The notes: a model not told the origin generated them from the sequence alone. Numbered from the stretch's first letter, positions 23,024-34,445 are shown. The stretch is 64,000 bases of DNA from Rapana venosa (GCA_028751875.1 CM054143.1:64184176-64248175), one strand, 5' to 3'. A program made the numbers and translations.

Positions 23024-23949
23024 CTCGGAACAGTGTATACACATAGAATGCAATTCACCCACCACACAATACGTTTGGGGCTATCGAAAAATCAAATTAT
23101 GCCATAGATACATCTGCTTTTAAAAACGCCACTCACTCTGGCAGTTACTCTCACGCCACTGACTAGGTGGTCCTGTACCCCACGGCTGCATCTCTTACAA
23201 ACGTGATTTCCTTGCACATGAAATAGATGAGAAATAATATGGCCTTTTTGTTTGATTATTTGGTTCTTGTCTATTGATTTGGTGCCTGTTTGTTGATTTG
23301 GTTCCTGTTCGTCTGATGATTTGGTTATTGTTTGTCTTCTGATTTGGTTCCTGTTTGTCTGTTCATTGGTTCTTGTTTTTCTGTTAATTTGATGTTTTTA
23401 TCTGATAATATGGCCCCTGTTTGTAAATCTAGTTCTTGTTTGTTTGTTACTCTGGTTTTTGTTTCCTATTTATTTGTTTTCATGTCTGTTTGTTTGTTTG
23501 CTATTTTGACTTCTTGCTGTTTGTTTGCTATTTTGACTTCTTGCTGTTTGCTTGCCTACATGAATCTTTTTTTTTCCTCAATTCTCTTCCTGCCCTGATT
23601 TACAAGCAATTGGAACAGACCATCGGTCTATAACAACTACTGTCGTCTCACCAGTCATCATAATGATGAGGATGTTGCAATCGAGCACGGTAAAGGCTGT
23701 AAGCCTTTTGATGCCCTACTGTCCATGGTTTGTTATCATTTATCAGCTTGAGGCTCAAGTGTTTCTCTTATTCAACTTATCCAGTACATCCCAAAACAGT
23801 TATCGTTGAAAACATCCAAAACTAGCTTCCCCACTGCCTATTGGAAAAGATATATGTTGTGGTTGAAAGCACTTTGAAGACAGTCATACAACTGTGTTGT
23901 TTTTGTTTTGTTTAATGTCCAATCGCTACTTGCTGACTTGATATACACC

Positions 23950-23950
<1 letters not shown>
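23016..23950. other. non-coding, T-rich degenerate repeats
   Basis: Between about 23230 and 23460 the phrase GATTTGGTTCCTGTTTGT recurs in altered forms every ~20-30 bp. A near-perfect 25-30 bp doublet (TGCTATTTTGACTTCT) lies at 23500-23560. No gene seen. Confidence 0.5.

Positions 23951-23952
<2 letters not shown>

Positions 23953-24034
<82 letters not shown>
23953..24034. repeat. (CT)n microsatellite
   Basis: About 80 bp of CT dinucleotides with a single TTTT interruption. Confidence 0.97.
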
Positions 24035-24038
<4 letters not shown>

Positions 24039-24519
24039 CAGTTATATGCAACCTTTGTTTCTGGTCACCAGAATTACAGCATGGGATGAACCCAAAGAAA
24101 TGGTGGATTGGATACTTCTTTCAGCTTATTTACGACCTGGTTGATCGAAACAGGTTAGTTTTTTGTACTCATGGGATATTGTTTTTCGTGGAAATACATT
24201 TAGATAGTTGTGGAATCTGAATAATTGCTCTATTTCCTATCAGCTTTCGCCACATGTGCAGCCTTGTATTGTCCATGTGATCAATGTTAAATTTAGTTGA
24301 AATAAGTTCCCAAGGGAGAATGTGAGGAACCACCAGGAAAATTAACCTGACCCGAAAGGAGCACTCAGGAGAGGGACAGGCTCCGCCTGGCTGTGCTCCC
24401 CCAGACACACGGCATGGAATGAGCAAAGCACCACTGACCCTACCGGATCAATCGTCGCCCGGTCAACAAGGACTACGCTTCTGTCTCCCATCAGGACAGA
24501 GGTGAAAAGTATGCTACTG

Positions 24520-24740
24520 GTGGAACTCTACAGTCCTTCGAATGACACTATAAATCGAGGTCCTGTGTGCAAACGCACGCAGAACATCTTGCGCATACGT
24601 TAAAACCCGTTTTACTTTTCGGAAGAGTAGGTCATTGTGGGAATGGATTACAAAATTTACAAAACTGCATACACATGGGGATTGGATGTAAAAAAGCTCA
24701 TGAGTGCTTATTCCATTATCCTCGATATAAAAGAAGAAAG
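24520..24740 (+). mobile_element. SINE-B, head-less copy inside the LINE
   Basis: Shares CCTTCGAATGACACTATAAA, then CGCAGAACATCTTGCGCATA, ACAAAACTGCATACACA and the tail word TATTCCATTATCCTCGATAT with the other copies. It sits between the LINE's 5' leader and its endonuclease start. Confidence 0.8.
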
Positions 24741-26362
24741 GAAGAAAGAAAATCCGCGGAAGAGAATACATTACCACAGCAACATGGAACATCAGAACGC
24801 TTGCCCAAACAAGGAAACTACAAGAACTCACCCACAAACTGAAGAAGTACTCCTGGCACGTAGTGGGCCTCTGTGAAGTCAGATGGAAGAATTTCTGCAA
24901 ACATCTTACCGACATTTGACATGTACTCTACTATAGTGGTGAATTCGACAAGCACACCACCGGAGTAGACTTATTTGACAACAAGAACATCAAAAACTTG
25001 GTGCTCGGGTGCTGTCCAGTAACCAGTCTACTTATAACCATCGCCTCAGAACAGCACCTCTCAACATCACTGTGGTACAAGCTAATGCAACAACATCAGA
25101 CCATGATGATGAAGAAGTAGAGGAATTTTACATGTAACTCCAGGACATCATCGACAAAGTTAACAAGAAAGACATCCTGATCATCCATGGAGACTGGAAT
25201 GCCTGGCTGTAGCTGATACACTGAAAGACTGGAGCAAATTCTGTGGACCCTCCTGTAATGCAGATACCAACGAGAGAGGACTCCAACTACTGGAATTTGC
25301 CAGCTACAATGACATGGTGCTTGCAAACACCCTTGGGGAGCACAAGGCATCCTGACGCTGGAAATAGTATGCACCCAATGGAACCCATCTAAGCCAGACT
25401 GATTACATACAGGTACAAAACCGGTTCAGATCAGACATCAACAGAGCCAAGAAAAGAACATTTCCAGGTGCAGACACGGGCATTGACCACGATCTGGATC
25501 TCCTGAACTTCAGAATCCGGCTGAAAAAGATCAGCATGCCAAAGAATATCAGGCTAAAGTTCAACCTAGAAAGATTGAAAGACACTACCACCCCAGAATC
25601 CTTCCAAGCAAAAACAGGTGGCAAATTTGCTGCACTGCTTACATTCAATAAGGATGCAGAGACAATAGTCAATAGCTTCAATGCAGCGATGGCCGAAACA
25701 GCAAATGAACTACTTGGCAAGCACCGCCAGAAAAACAACAACCGTGCAACACAAATAAAATCCTAGATATGTGTGATAAATAAAGTGAACTGAAGAGTGT
25801 ACACAACAGGAGCAGTGGAACACAGAGAGATCATCAAACAGATCAAGAAAGACATGAACAAGGCCAAAGAAGAATGGATTGAGAAACCATGCTCAGATAT
25901 CGAAGAAAATCTGGCTAAGAACAACAGCAGAAGAGCCTATCAAATTGTAAAAGAGCTTACACAGCAGAAGCAGGCAAGACTCAACAACATCGAAGACAAG
26001 GACGGGAACTGCCTCACAGAGGAAAAACATATCATTAACAGATGGACAGAATACTGTACAGAGCTCTACGACCATCAGACACAAGGTTACCCCAGCGTAC
26101 TTACAAGTCAGGACACGTCAAAGGATGACGACTTCCCTATCCTTCGTGAAGAAGTTGAGGCAGCAATCAAATCATTTAAAAAAATATAAAGCTGCAGGCA
26201 TTGACAACATCCCGGCAGAGCTGATCAAACATTGGGGTACAACAGTAATAGATATCCTCACAAGAATTTGCAACAAGATTTGGCAGACCCGAAAGTGGTC
26301 AACATCTTGGACTCAATCACTTCCCAAGAAAGGCAATCTACAGAAATGTCAGAACTATTTCT

Positions 26363-26697
26363 TTGTTTTCATTCTTTTATTTCGAGGATAATGGAATAAG
26401 CACATATTTGCTTTTTTGCATCCAGTCCCCGTGTGTATGCAGTTTTGTAAATTCTGTCATCTGTTCCCACCGGCACACAATGGCGTACTCTTACGAAAAG
26501 TGGAGCAGGATTTACTGTGTGCGCAAGATGTTCTGCGTGCAATCGCACACGGGGGCCTTAGTCCCATCCGAAGGACTTTTGGGGAGACTGGAGTCTGCAC
26601 TGATATTAACTTCAGGGGAAAATATTCCCTTGAACGGGAATCGAACCTGGGTCGTCAGATTGCGAGCACAATGTTCTAACCACTAGGCTATTCCATC
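26363..26697 (-). mobile_element. SINE-B, complete copy with tRNA-like head
   Basis: On the minus strand: A-box-like TAGCCTAGTGGTTAGAAC, B box GGTTCGATTCC, the central domain word TTCGGATGGGACTA, GCAGAACATCTTGCGCACAC, then tail TTCCATTATCCTCGAAATAA. It interrupts the LINE frame directly after the peptide KCQNY and the LINE resumes at SKVILKVILNRR. This is the reference copy for this SINE. RNA polymerase III transcription is expected from the A and B boxes. Confidence 0.9.
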
Positions 26698-27757
26698 CCA
26701 ACCTCATAAACTATGCCAGTAAAGTAATTTTAAAAGTCATCTTGAACAGACGAAAGCCACGGGCAGAAGAGATTATCGCCAAAGAACATGCAGGCTTTTG
26801 CCCAAACAGAAGTACCACAGTACAGATATTGAACCTGCGAGTTCTGTGTGACAAATACAGCCAGCACCAACAGAAAGTATACCAAGTCTTCATAGACTTC
26901 AAAACAGGCGTTCGACCGTGTATGGCATGACGCATTATGGGCCCCAATGAAAAAGTACAACATGGGAATAAAGATCATCCAGACCATCAAAGAGCTATAC
27001 GCAAAAGTCACCAGCGCAGTGCTCATCCAAGGCACGGTTGGAGAATGGTTCTATACCTCAGTGGGAGTCCGTCAAGGCTGACTCCTATCGCCGACACTGT
27101 TCAATCTCTTCCTTGAGCACATAATGACTGATGCCTTAGAAGATCACACTGGCACAGTCAGTATTGGAGGGCGGACAATCACCAACCTCAGGTTTGCCAA
27201 TGACATCGACGGACTGGCAGGAGACGAACAGGAACTAGCCAACATAGTGTACCACCTGGACAAAACATCCTCCAGATACGGTATGGAGATCAGTGTCGAG
27301 AAGGGAAAACTCATGACAAACAGTGCCAAACCAATCGCTACCAAGATCACAGTCAGTGGAAAAGAACTTGAGGTTGTAGATCACTTCAAGTTCCTTTGAG
27401 CTATTATTAGTGAAGAAGGTTCAAAGACCAAAATCCTCGCAAGAGCTGCACAAACAGCAGTAGCAATGGGAAAACTCTAGACCATTATGGAAAGACCGAA
27501 ACATCTCTCTCATGACCAAGGTCAAGCTACTGCATGCACTGGTCATCTCCACATATCTGTATGTATGCGAATCCTGGACATCGAATGCAGATCTACAACG
27601 GAGGATCCAGGCTTTGGAGAAGAGATGCCTCAGAAGACTCCTTGGCATTTTATACACGGACCACATCACCAACGAAGAGGTCCTACGAACCACCACCCAA
27701 CAAGCAAAGCACTACGAAAAGCTGCTGACCACAGTCAAGAGAAGGAAGCTCAGGTGG

Positions 27758-27966
27758 TATTTTATTGTTTTTTATTTTATTCTTTTATATCGAGGATAAT
27801 GGAATAAGCACTTATGTGCTTTTTTACATTCAGTCCTCTCGTCTAATATCACTTTGAGTGAACAGACGTAAAATCGAAGCAACAACAACATTCAGTCCTC
27901 GTGTGTATGCGGTTTTGTAAATTGTCATCTGTTCCCACCGGCACACAATGGCCTACTCTTACGAGC
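27758..27966 (-). mobile_element. SINE-B tail fragment inside the LINE
   Basis: Begins with a T-rich stretch, then TATCGAGGATAATGGAATAA, a foreign ~60-bp piece, and the CCTCGTGTGTATGCGGTTTT to ATGGCCTACTCTTACGA part. It splits the LINE between KRRKLRW and HVTRSDG. The ~60-bp piece (27838-27890) suggests a local rearrangement or a subfamily insert. Confidence 0.8.
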
Positions 27967-28459
27967 ATGTGACAAGATCAGATGGGCTCTCCAAGATCAT
28001 ACTGCAAGGAACAGTGCAGGGGAAGAGAAAGCGAGGCAGGCTGAAGAAGAAATGGACAGGCAACATCACTGAATGGACCGGGAAGAGCTTCTCCACAACC
28101 CAGGCACTTGCCCACAACTGCCACAAATGGAGCCAACTGGCGCAACGTTCGTCATTGCAGCGCCCCTACGACCCCGGAGGGTGTTACGAGAGCAGATGAG
28201 ATGATCAGATGAGACCAGGAAAATTGAAGTTGTTGCTATGTCAATGCCATTTTCTTTCAGACACATATCTGTATAAGAATATTTTGAATAGGCTGCAGAA
28301 AAGAAAACAGTGCATGCTCGTTTCTGATAATCCGTGTTTTTAATCATAAATATTTCATCTTTTGTTATCCCGTATTTATCATATTACTCTCATAAGTTGC
28401 TTGGAAGAGGTGGAACAAGTACTCCTTTCCAAGATGAAAGTGTTGATTCTAATGTCGTT

Positions 28460-28559
28460 CGTGGTGGTGGTGGTGGTGGTGGTGGTGTGGTGGTGGTGGT
28501 GGTGGTGGCGACGATGATGATGATTGTGATGATGACAACGATGACGATAACATTGATAT

Positions 28560-28590
<31 letters not shown>

Positions 28591-28616
28591 CCATCATCAT
28601 CATCATGGGGACAGTC
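28460..28616. repeat. (GGT)n followed by (GAT)n
   Basis: Trinucleotide tract GGT to about 28508, then GAT/GAC units to 28616 with a CATCAT inversion near 28590. Encoded Gly/Val or Asp/His runs are not evidence of a gene. Confidence 0.95.
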
Positions 28617-28761
28617 ATGATTAACATGTCCGTGACGATAATGATGTCGAAACAGATACCTCGGATTTTCAAGTGAGGTCAATGTGTGAGCAGAAGGATT
28701 GTGAGTATAAAGACAATATGGATCAGTGTGATGATAAGTATGTCTCAAGCCTTTACTTTAT

Positions 28762-28764
28762 TGA

Positions 28765-28796
<32 letters not shown>

Positions 28797-28970
28797 CCCG
28801 TCAGTTTGTTTGATTGTCTACCCGTCAGTCTGTCTGTCGGTCTGCTCGTCTGCCTGATTGGCTGGCTTCTCGTTCATGAAAATCCTCTTTTGCTCCATTC
28901 TTCTTCTTCGTCTTCTTCTGCTCCTCCTTCTTCTGTTCCTCCTCCTTCTTCTTTTTCTTCTTCTTCATGA
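28762..28970. repeat. (TCTG)n and (TTC)n tracts
   Basis: Seven or more TCTG units at 28764-28794 with degenerate continuation to 28860, then TTC/TCC-rich sequence at 28895-28970. Confidence 0.9.
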
Positions 28971-28996
28971 TCATGAGAGGGTACTAATCTTATAGT

Positions 28997-29490
28997 TTAC
29001 TCTCTGTGGCACAGGCAACCAGTGGAGAGATCACAAGAGAGGAGTAATGTGTTCAGATTTTTTCTTTCTGAGTCGAGCTGCAGAGTTTTGTATACGTTGA
29101 AGGGAGTGGATAGATGATGCTGACAGACCAGACAAAAGAGAATTGCAATAGTCCAGACGTGAGAGGATGAGAGTCGCAAAAAGTTTGGATGTTGCATCAG
29201 TGGACAGGTACTTTCGAATTGTACTAATACGCCGTAATTGATAGTAGCACGACTGGCAGGTCTGGGTGATACATTTTTGCATACGACAGTGTGTTGTTGA
29301 TAACAACTCCTAGATGCTTCACAGCAGTAGATAGAGGGACTGATGTATTGCAGAGTTCTATTGAAGTTGTTATAATGGAAGAGAGTTTGTGCTTGTCCCC
29401 TACAAGCATGGCTTCGGTTATATCTGCGTTTAACTGTAACTGTCCTAGGCTGATGGCTGATGCCGTAATTTCTTGAAAAAGTGAACAGCC
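28997..29490 (-). mobile_element. CR1-type LINE fragment, minus strand
   Basis: Reverse complement of 30020-30510 of the neighbouring CR1. It encodes YCNSLLSGLSASSIHSLQR, KKKSEHITPLL and the DADIT/LQLNAD region. The 3' UTR is missing: the fragment starts at the CCTGTGCCACAG word. Opposite orientation to the copy at 29922-31480, from which it is separated by a minisatellite. Confidence 0.85.
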
Positions 29491-29597
29491 AAACATACAC
29501 TGTTGTGCATATAGCTGGCCAGGACACAGATGTGGTGTATTGATGATGTTGATATGGTTTATAGTGTGCCATTTGTGTGCATATATCATACAAAACA

Positions 29598-29921
29598 ATG
29601 TAGATGACGTTGGTGTTGAATGACAATAGTGTAAATGTTATGTTTGCCAATGATATAAATGTCATATTTGCAAATGATGTGGATTTCATGTTTACCAATT
29701 ATGTGTATGTTATGTTTGCCAATGATGTGAATGTCGTGTTTGCTAATAATGTGAATGTCATGCTTGCCAATGGTGTGATGTCATATTTGCCAATGATGTG
29801 AATGTCATGTTTGCCAATGATGAATGATGTGAATGTCATGTTTGCAGTAATGTGGATGTCATGTTTCCTAATCATGTGGATGTTGTGTATGCTAATGGTG
29901 TGATGTTGTGTTGTTGTATCA
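29598..29921. repeat. 24-bp minisatellite, left part
   Basis: Units of the type TTTGCCAATGATGTGAATGT plus CATG recur at 24-bp spacing with drift; some units are shortened. The last units before the CR1 junction (GTGGATGTTGTGTATGCTAA) match the units at 31485-31925, so the array was continuous before insertion. Confidence 0.85.
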
Positions 29922-30715
29922 CATATAATAAACAGTCATTATATCAACTATCATTTTTACGCAGATGACTCTCAGATTCAAAGTAGTGTTACTCCTGAAA
30001 ATCTGCCTTCTCTCTTGACAAATATGTCCTACTGCTTTCAAAATATCAAAACTGGATGATACAAAACAAGTTACAGTTAAACGCAGATAAAACCGAAGCC
30101 ATGCTTGTAGGGACCAAACACAAACTCTCTTCCATTGCAAAAACTTCAATAGAACTCGGCAATACATCAGTCCCTCTATCCACTGCTGTGAAGCATCTAG
30201 GAGTTATTATCAACAACACACTGTCGTATGCAAAAATGTATCACCCAGACCTGCCAGTCGTGCTACTATCAATTACGGCGTATAAGTGCAATTCAAAAGT
30301 ACTTGTCCACTGATGCAACATCCAAACTTGTAACATCTCTTATTCTTTCACGTCTAGACTATTGCAATTCTCTTTTGTCTGGTCTGTCAGCAACATCTAT
30401 CCACTCCCTTCAACGTCTACAAAACTCTACAGCTCGACTAGTCCTCAGAAAGAAAAAATCTGAACACATTACTCCTCTCTTGCGATCTCTCCACTGGTTG
30501 CCTGTGCCACAGGCAGTAAACTATAAAATTAGTACCCTCTGTTTCAAATGTCTTCACCAAGCAGCACCCACCTACCTCTGTGAATGTCTTCACCTGTACA
30601 CTCCTTATTGTTACCTCTGCTCTGCTGCAGATGCCTTGCGCTTACGAGTACCTAGATTCAACCAATCCACTGTTGGCCGTCGCTCTTTCTCTATTTCTGG
30701 TCCATCCATCTGGAA

Positions 30716-31105
30716 GGACGATTCCCGTTCAAGTGGATATTTTCCCCTGAAGTTAACATCAGTGCAGACTCCACTCTCCCCAAAAGTCCTTCGGATGAGA
30801 CTATAAACCGAGGTCCCGTGTGCGAACGCACGCAGAACATCTTGCGCACACGTTAAAATCCTGCTCCGCTTTTCGTAAGAGTAGGCCATTATAATAATAA
30901 TAATAATAATGTATGGAATTTATATAGCGCTGAATCTTGTAAAGCAACAAATCAAAGCGCTCAGATTTTACTTTAAGTCACGGCAGATTTCCATTATGTG
31001 CTGGTGGGAACAGATGACAAAATTTACAAAACCGCATACACACGGGGACTCATGTAAAAAAGCACATAGGTGCTTATTCCATTATCCTCGATATAAAAGA
31101 ATAAA
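30716..31105 (+). mobile_element. SINE-B inside CR1, itself interrupted
   Basis: It begins just after the CR1 peptide SGPSIWK with CGATTCCCGTTCAAG (B-box side) and continues through GTCCTTCGGATGAGACTATA to GTAGGCCATT at 30887. It resumes at ATGTGCTGGTGGGAACAGAT (30989) through to TATTCCATTATCCTCGATAT. The CR1 host then continues at about 31118 with CGTCCCTCTC. Confidence 0.85.
30888..30985 (-). mobile_element. CR1 3' end inserted in the SINE
   Basis: (ATA)n, then GTATGGAATTTATATAGCGC, then AATCAAAGCGCTCAGATTTT. A short CCATT is present on both sides and may be its target-site duplication. This makes a three-level nest. Confidence 0.8.
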
Positions 31106-31271
31106 ATTTAAAAATTTCGTCCCTCTCTTCGACTCAATAAAAACCTACTTATGACACATTTAAATCCAGTCTCAAGACATTTATTTCAAACCTAACTTTT
31201 TCCCTCCTCTTTTATCTCAAAACTGCCCCTGCCTTCAACAGCCCTAATCCTATTACCCTGCCAAAGCCTAC

Positions 31272-31277
<6 letters not shown>

Positions 31278-31328
<51 letters not shown>
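31278..31328. repeat. (GT)n microsatellite in the CR1 3' UTR
   Basis: About 25 GT units. Related CR1 copies have a short GT tract at the same place (22780-22795 and 42453-42474), so this is an expanded internal feature of the element. Confidence 0.95.
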
Positions 31329-31330
<2 letters not shown>

Positions 31331-31484
31331 GTGCGTACATATCAATTTTGTTTAAGCTTTTGATAGTTATTGGCTGCATGACTCTGTAAGAATATGTTGA
31401 ATGCAAGCGCTCTGATTTGTCTTTGCAAGATATAGCGCTATACAAATTCCATTTATTATTAATATTAGTTATTTTTTTAATAAA

Positions 31485-31925
31485 TATTATGCTGATGGTG
31501 TGGATGTTGTAAATGCTGCTGGTGTGGATGTTGTGTATTCTGATGGTGTGGATGTTGTGTATGCTAATGGTGTGGATGTTGTGTATGCTAAAGGTGTGGA
31601 TATTGTGTATGCTCATGGTGTGGATGTTGAGTATGCTGATGGTGTGGATGTTGTGTGTGCTGATGGTGTGGATGTTGTGTATTCTGATGGTGTGGATGCT
31701 GATGGTGTGGATGCTGGTGGTGTGGATGTTGTGTATTCTGATGGTGTGGATGTTGTGTATTCTGATGGTGTGGATGTTGTGTGTGCTGATGGTGTGGATG
31801 TTGTGTATGCTGATGGTGTGGATGTTGTGTATGCTGATGGTGTGGATGTTGTGTATGCTGATGGTGTGGATGTTGTGTATGCTGATGGTGTGGATGTTGT
31901 GGATGCTAAAGGTGTGGATGTTGAC
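31485..31925. repeat. 24-bp minisatellite, right part
   Basis: About 18 units of GATGGTGTGGATGTTGTGTA plus TGCT; a few units near 31690-31720 are shortened to 15 bp. Because 24 is a multiple of three, all frames stay open and one reads as an Asp-Gly-Val-Asp-Val-Val-Tyr-Ala repeat; I treat this as a by-product. Confidence 0.95.
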
Positions 31926-32310
31926 TATTTTCCTCTGTCTTTTGCTTCACAGCCCTCCTCTGAAGTTGATCCTGACAAAGTTGTGTGCTTGCTGCCAGTC
32001 AGCTCTGGGAAATGTCCCTGTTGAGTTCTGTTGGTGCCAGGTTTCTTCATAAGACTGTTACTTATCTATCTATCCAGCTGTGATGCTGCTCATCTAGATT
32101 GTGCCATGTCCAGATTCAGAATGCTGTGTGCTTGCCAAAAGTGTTGGCAAGAACCAAGTCATCCTTTAGCAGAATTCGTGTCTTTGATCGCATTGAGTTT
32201 GGAAGACGATTGATTGTTTAGTTTTGATTTATTTTATTTTCTGCCATACACTCTTTGACTTTTGTTTGCAAGATAATAAATCTTGGAAAGATTTATTGTT
32301 TTCTTGCTAT

Positions 32311-32312
<2 letters not shown>

Positions 32313-32380
<68 letters not shown>
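32313..32380. repeat. (GA)n microsatellite
   Basis: Uninterrupted GA dinucleotides for about 68 bp. Confidence 0.98.
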
Positions 32381-32382
<2 letters not shown>

Positions 32383-32673
32383 TGTCTCACTCATAAACAT
32401 CAGTTCACAACTTTTGACAGGTATTGACTTTTTCTTAGAGTTTTGATTTTTTTTTAATCAAAATAATATAAGAAATGAGATGAACTGGATAAACTCTTTT
32501 ACTCACCAGATCAAGTAGCATGAAACATTTAAGATTAAAACTTCAAACAACATCAACTAACAAACCAACGAACAAAGTAGAAACATAGGAAAACAACCCC
32601 CCATCCCCCACCCTCTCAAACAACAACCCGCCCCCCCCCCCCCTAAAAAAACACACAAAGAAAAAGAGGTCAA

Positions 32674-32674
32674 A

Positions 32675-32743
<69 letters not shown>
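32674..32743. repeat. (GT)n microsatellite
   Basis: Uninterrupted GT dinucleotides, ending in a short inverted CACACA stretch. Confidence 0.98.
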
Positions 32744-32744
<1 letters not shown>

Positions 32745-33200
32745 CACACACACAGAGACAGAGATTGAGATAGACTGAACAGAGAACCAAAAGAATACCC
32801 CACCTCCCCCCAAAAAAACTCCAACAAAACAAAACGACCAAAAAGACCAGCCAAATACAACATTCTTTAGTGGGGGAGGGGTAGAAGATCGATACTGGTA
32901 TGCTTCCTACACCCACTGGGGCTTATGCCTTCAGTAGGGCTTGCAACAAAACCAATAACAGACAGATGGACAGTTAACTCTGAACACATGTAATGTACAT
33001 CGGCCTTTAGCCACGTACATCATTGGTGAGCAGGGAAACAAAGCATGCAAGTTGAATGGATTGCAAAGGAGGAATCCTCACAATGTTCAACCCAACCAGC
33101 TTTTATGTTGCAGTTATCAAGCCTATCATCCAAATACTCAAAACAATAAACCATGACAACAAAACATGTAGCTAATAGAAATAAGATAGTCAAGAGAACA

Positions 33201-34080
33201 GCATACTAAACCGCCCCAATGACTTGCAAGGGTAACGAAAATACAAACAACAGCACAACTGCAAAAAGCTTGACCTTTTTGTCAGTTGATAGAAGGAAAA
33301 ATATACCTAGAGAGACTGTCCATGTGTTTGACATAATCATGTACCTCAGAAGTGTTAATAAAGATATGGGTTTGGGGTTTTTTTTTGGGGGGTTTTGTTG
33401 TTGTTTTTGTTTTGTTTTTGTTTTTTTTTGGGGGGGGGGGGGGTGCAGGGTTGTGGTTTTTTTTCTTACTTTGCGATTTGTATGGGACCATCTACCCACC
33501 ATTAAGGTAGCGGCATTCCGACTTTGGGGATTTTTTAAACGCGAAATCAGTGTGCATGTCTCTAAAAGAAAAAAAAAAATAAACGAACCGAAATCCCTTG
33601 CATCCATTCAATATGATCCCCAAGCATGAGGCACAAACATTCACAAGCTGTTTGCTTTATTCTAGATGCATTTGTTTTCTGCCTAGTATATATTTGGAAC
33701 ATATTTTCTTTCCCTCTGTATCCTCATTTTTCCATGGCAGCTTTTATGGCCACATAACTTTTCAATATTCTCCTGAATGTGATTGATATCATTATGAATA
33801 GTGTCTTGCTGGGAGATGCCATAGAGGGGGAAGCTTCAATTACTGCCAGGACCTTTGAAGAAGGCTCATTCAAGAGCTGAAACTGCCCAAGGCAGGGTCC
33901 TCACTTTCAAATGCCTTAGATTCTGTCATTTAAAACTGATTATTATTTTACTGAAGGGTTTCTGATTGTCTGTGGGTTTTTTTCTTAATTATATCTTTAG
34001 CAAATCATTTTCAAACAATGAAGGCGGTGTAACTAGTTATTTGCACTTCGTTTCATCCACAACTATTATCCTGAATTCAA

Positions 34081-34081
<1 letters not shown>
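33201..34081. other. no gene seen
   Basis: Unique AT-rich DNA with a T-rich and G-rich block at 33373-33443. No motif or splice pair recognised. Confidence 0.5.

Positions 34082-34150
<69 letters not shown>
34082..34150. repeat. (GT)n microsatellite
   Basis: About 34 GT units abutting the 5' end of a SINE-C copy. Confidence 0.98.
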
Positions 34151-34161
34151 GTGTGTCTGTA

Positions 34162-34436
34162 AGGGATAGCCCAGTGGTCAGAGCACTCGCTTTCCCCCAG
34201 CTAAGGTTAAGCAGCATCGAACATGGGTGACAGTTTGTGCGTCTTGGCTTCTGCACAGTCCCCCAGTTCACCCAACTGTAAATGGGTTCTTGCCTCTTCA
34301 GGGTCAGGGAAGGTAAAGCAGCGAGGGAGAGGAGATGGGCGCCGCCCTCAATATGCTGGCCCCTGGAGAAGCTGAGGTCTCTGATGCCTCACTCCCCTAC
34401 GACCACATAGATTATGGGACACCTTTACCTTATTTA
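34162..34436 (+). mobile_element. SINE-C, diverged copy
   Basis: Head GGGATAGCCCAGTGGTCAGA (A-box-like), then GCTAAGGTTAAGCAGCATCG (5S-like), a deletion in the 5S-like part, the body AGCAGCGAGGGAGAGGAGAT and GCGCCGCCCTCAATATGCTG, and tail TTATGGGACACCTTTACCTT. It is the plus-strand counterpart of the copies at 38 and 44 kb. Confidence 0.85.
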
Positions 34437-34445
34437 TGTGTGTCA

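Larger units (their letters stand above)
24344..28213 (+). mobile_element. RTE-like LINE, near full length, with target-site duplication
   Basis: A perfect 12-bp duplication, ACCAGGAAAATT, flanks it at 24332-24343 and 28214-28225. The single polyprotein is readable in broken frames. The endonuclease start (KLQELTHKLKKYSWHVVGLC, then EVRW) is near 24805-24890. RT motifs include GIDNIPAELIKHWG (26203), EHAGFCPNRSTT (26785), VFIDFKTG (26887), SVGVRQG-like (27058), RFANDIDGLAGDEQELANIV (27194) and EVVDHFKFL (27370). The C-terminal tail has CESW, RR(I)QALE and a WYF..HVTRSDG block split by a SINE. The 3' end is (GATGA)n-like. Removing three SINE pieces leaves about 3.1 kb, typical for RTE elements. 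'FANDID' replaces the catalytic FADD-type motif, and many stops are present, so it is dead. RTE clade is inferred from single-ORF layout, length and microsatellite tail. Confidence 0.9.
29922..31480 (+). mobile_element. CR1-type LINE, 5'-truncated, inside a minisatellite
   Basis: Starts at the word ACATATAATAAACAGTCATT, also present at 22004. It contains LQLNADKTEAMLVGTKHKLS, KHLGVIINNTL, RLDYCNSLLSGLSATSIHSL, ITPLLRSLHWLPVPQAV and the 3' UTR ending ATATAGCGCTATACAAATTC then (ATT)n. A SINE-B occupies 30716-31105. Minisatellite sequence flanks both ends. Frameshifts are few, suggesting a younger copy than the one at 21280. Confidence 0.9.
31926..33200. other. no gene; microsatellites and unique sequence
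   Basis: A strong pyrimidine tract and CACAG at 31927-31951 look like a splice acceptor followed by a short phase-0 frame ending at TGA (32022-32024). Without other support I do not call an exon. Contains (GA)n at 32313-32380 and (GT)n at 32674-32743. Confidence 0.5.

Noticed and set aside
28334..28970. Open frames rich in Gly/Val, Asp/His or Ser at 28.3-29.0 kb
   Set aside because: Translations of GGT, GAT, TCTG and TTC microsatellites.
31500..32024. A 174-codon open frame of Asp-Gly-Val-Asp-Val-Val-Tyr-Ala octapeptides
   Set aside because: Produced by a 24-bp minisatellite that keeps all frames open. No start context, splice signal or homologue. The shifted frame gives an equally long Trp-Met-Leu repeat.
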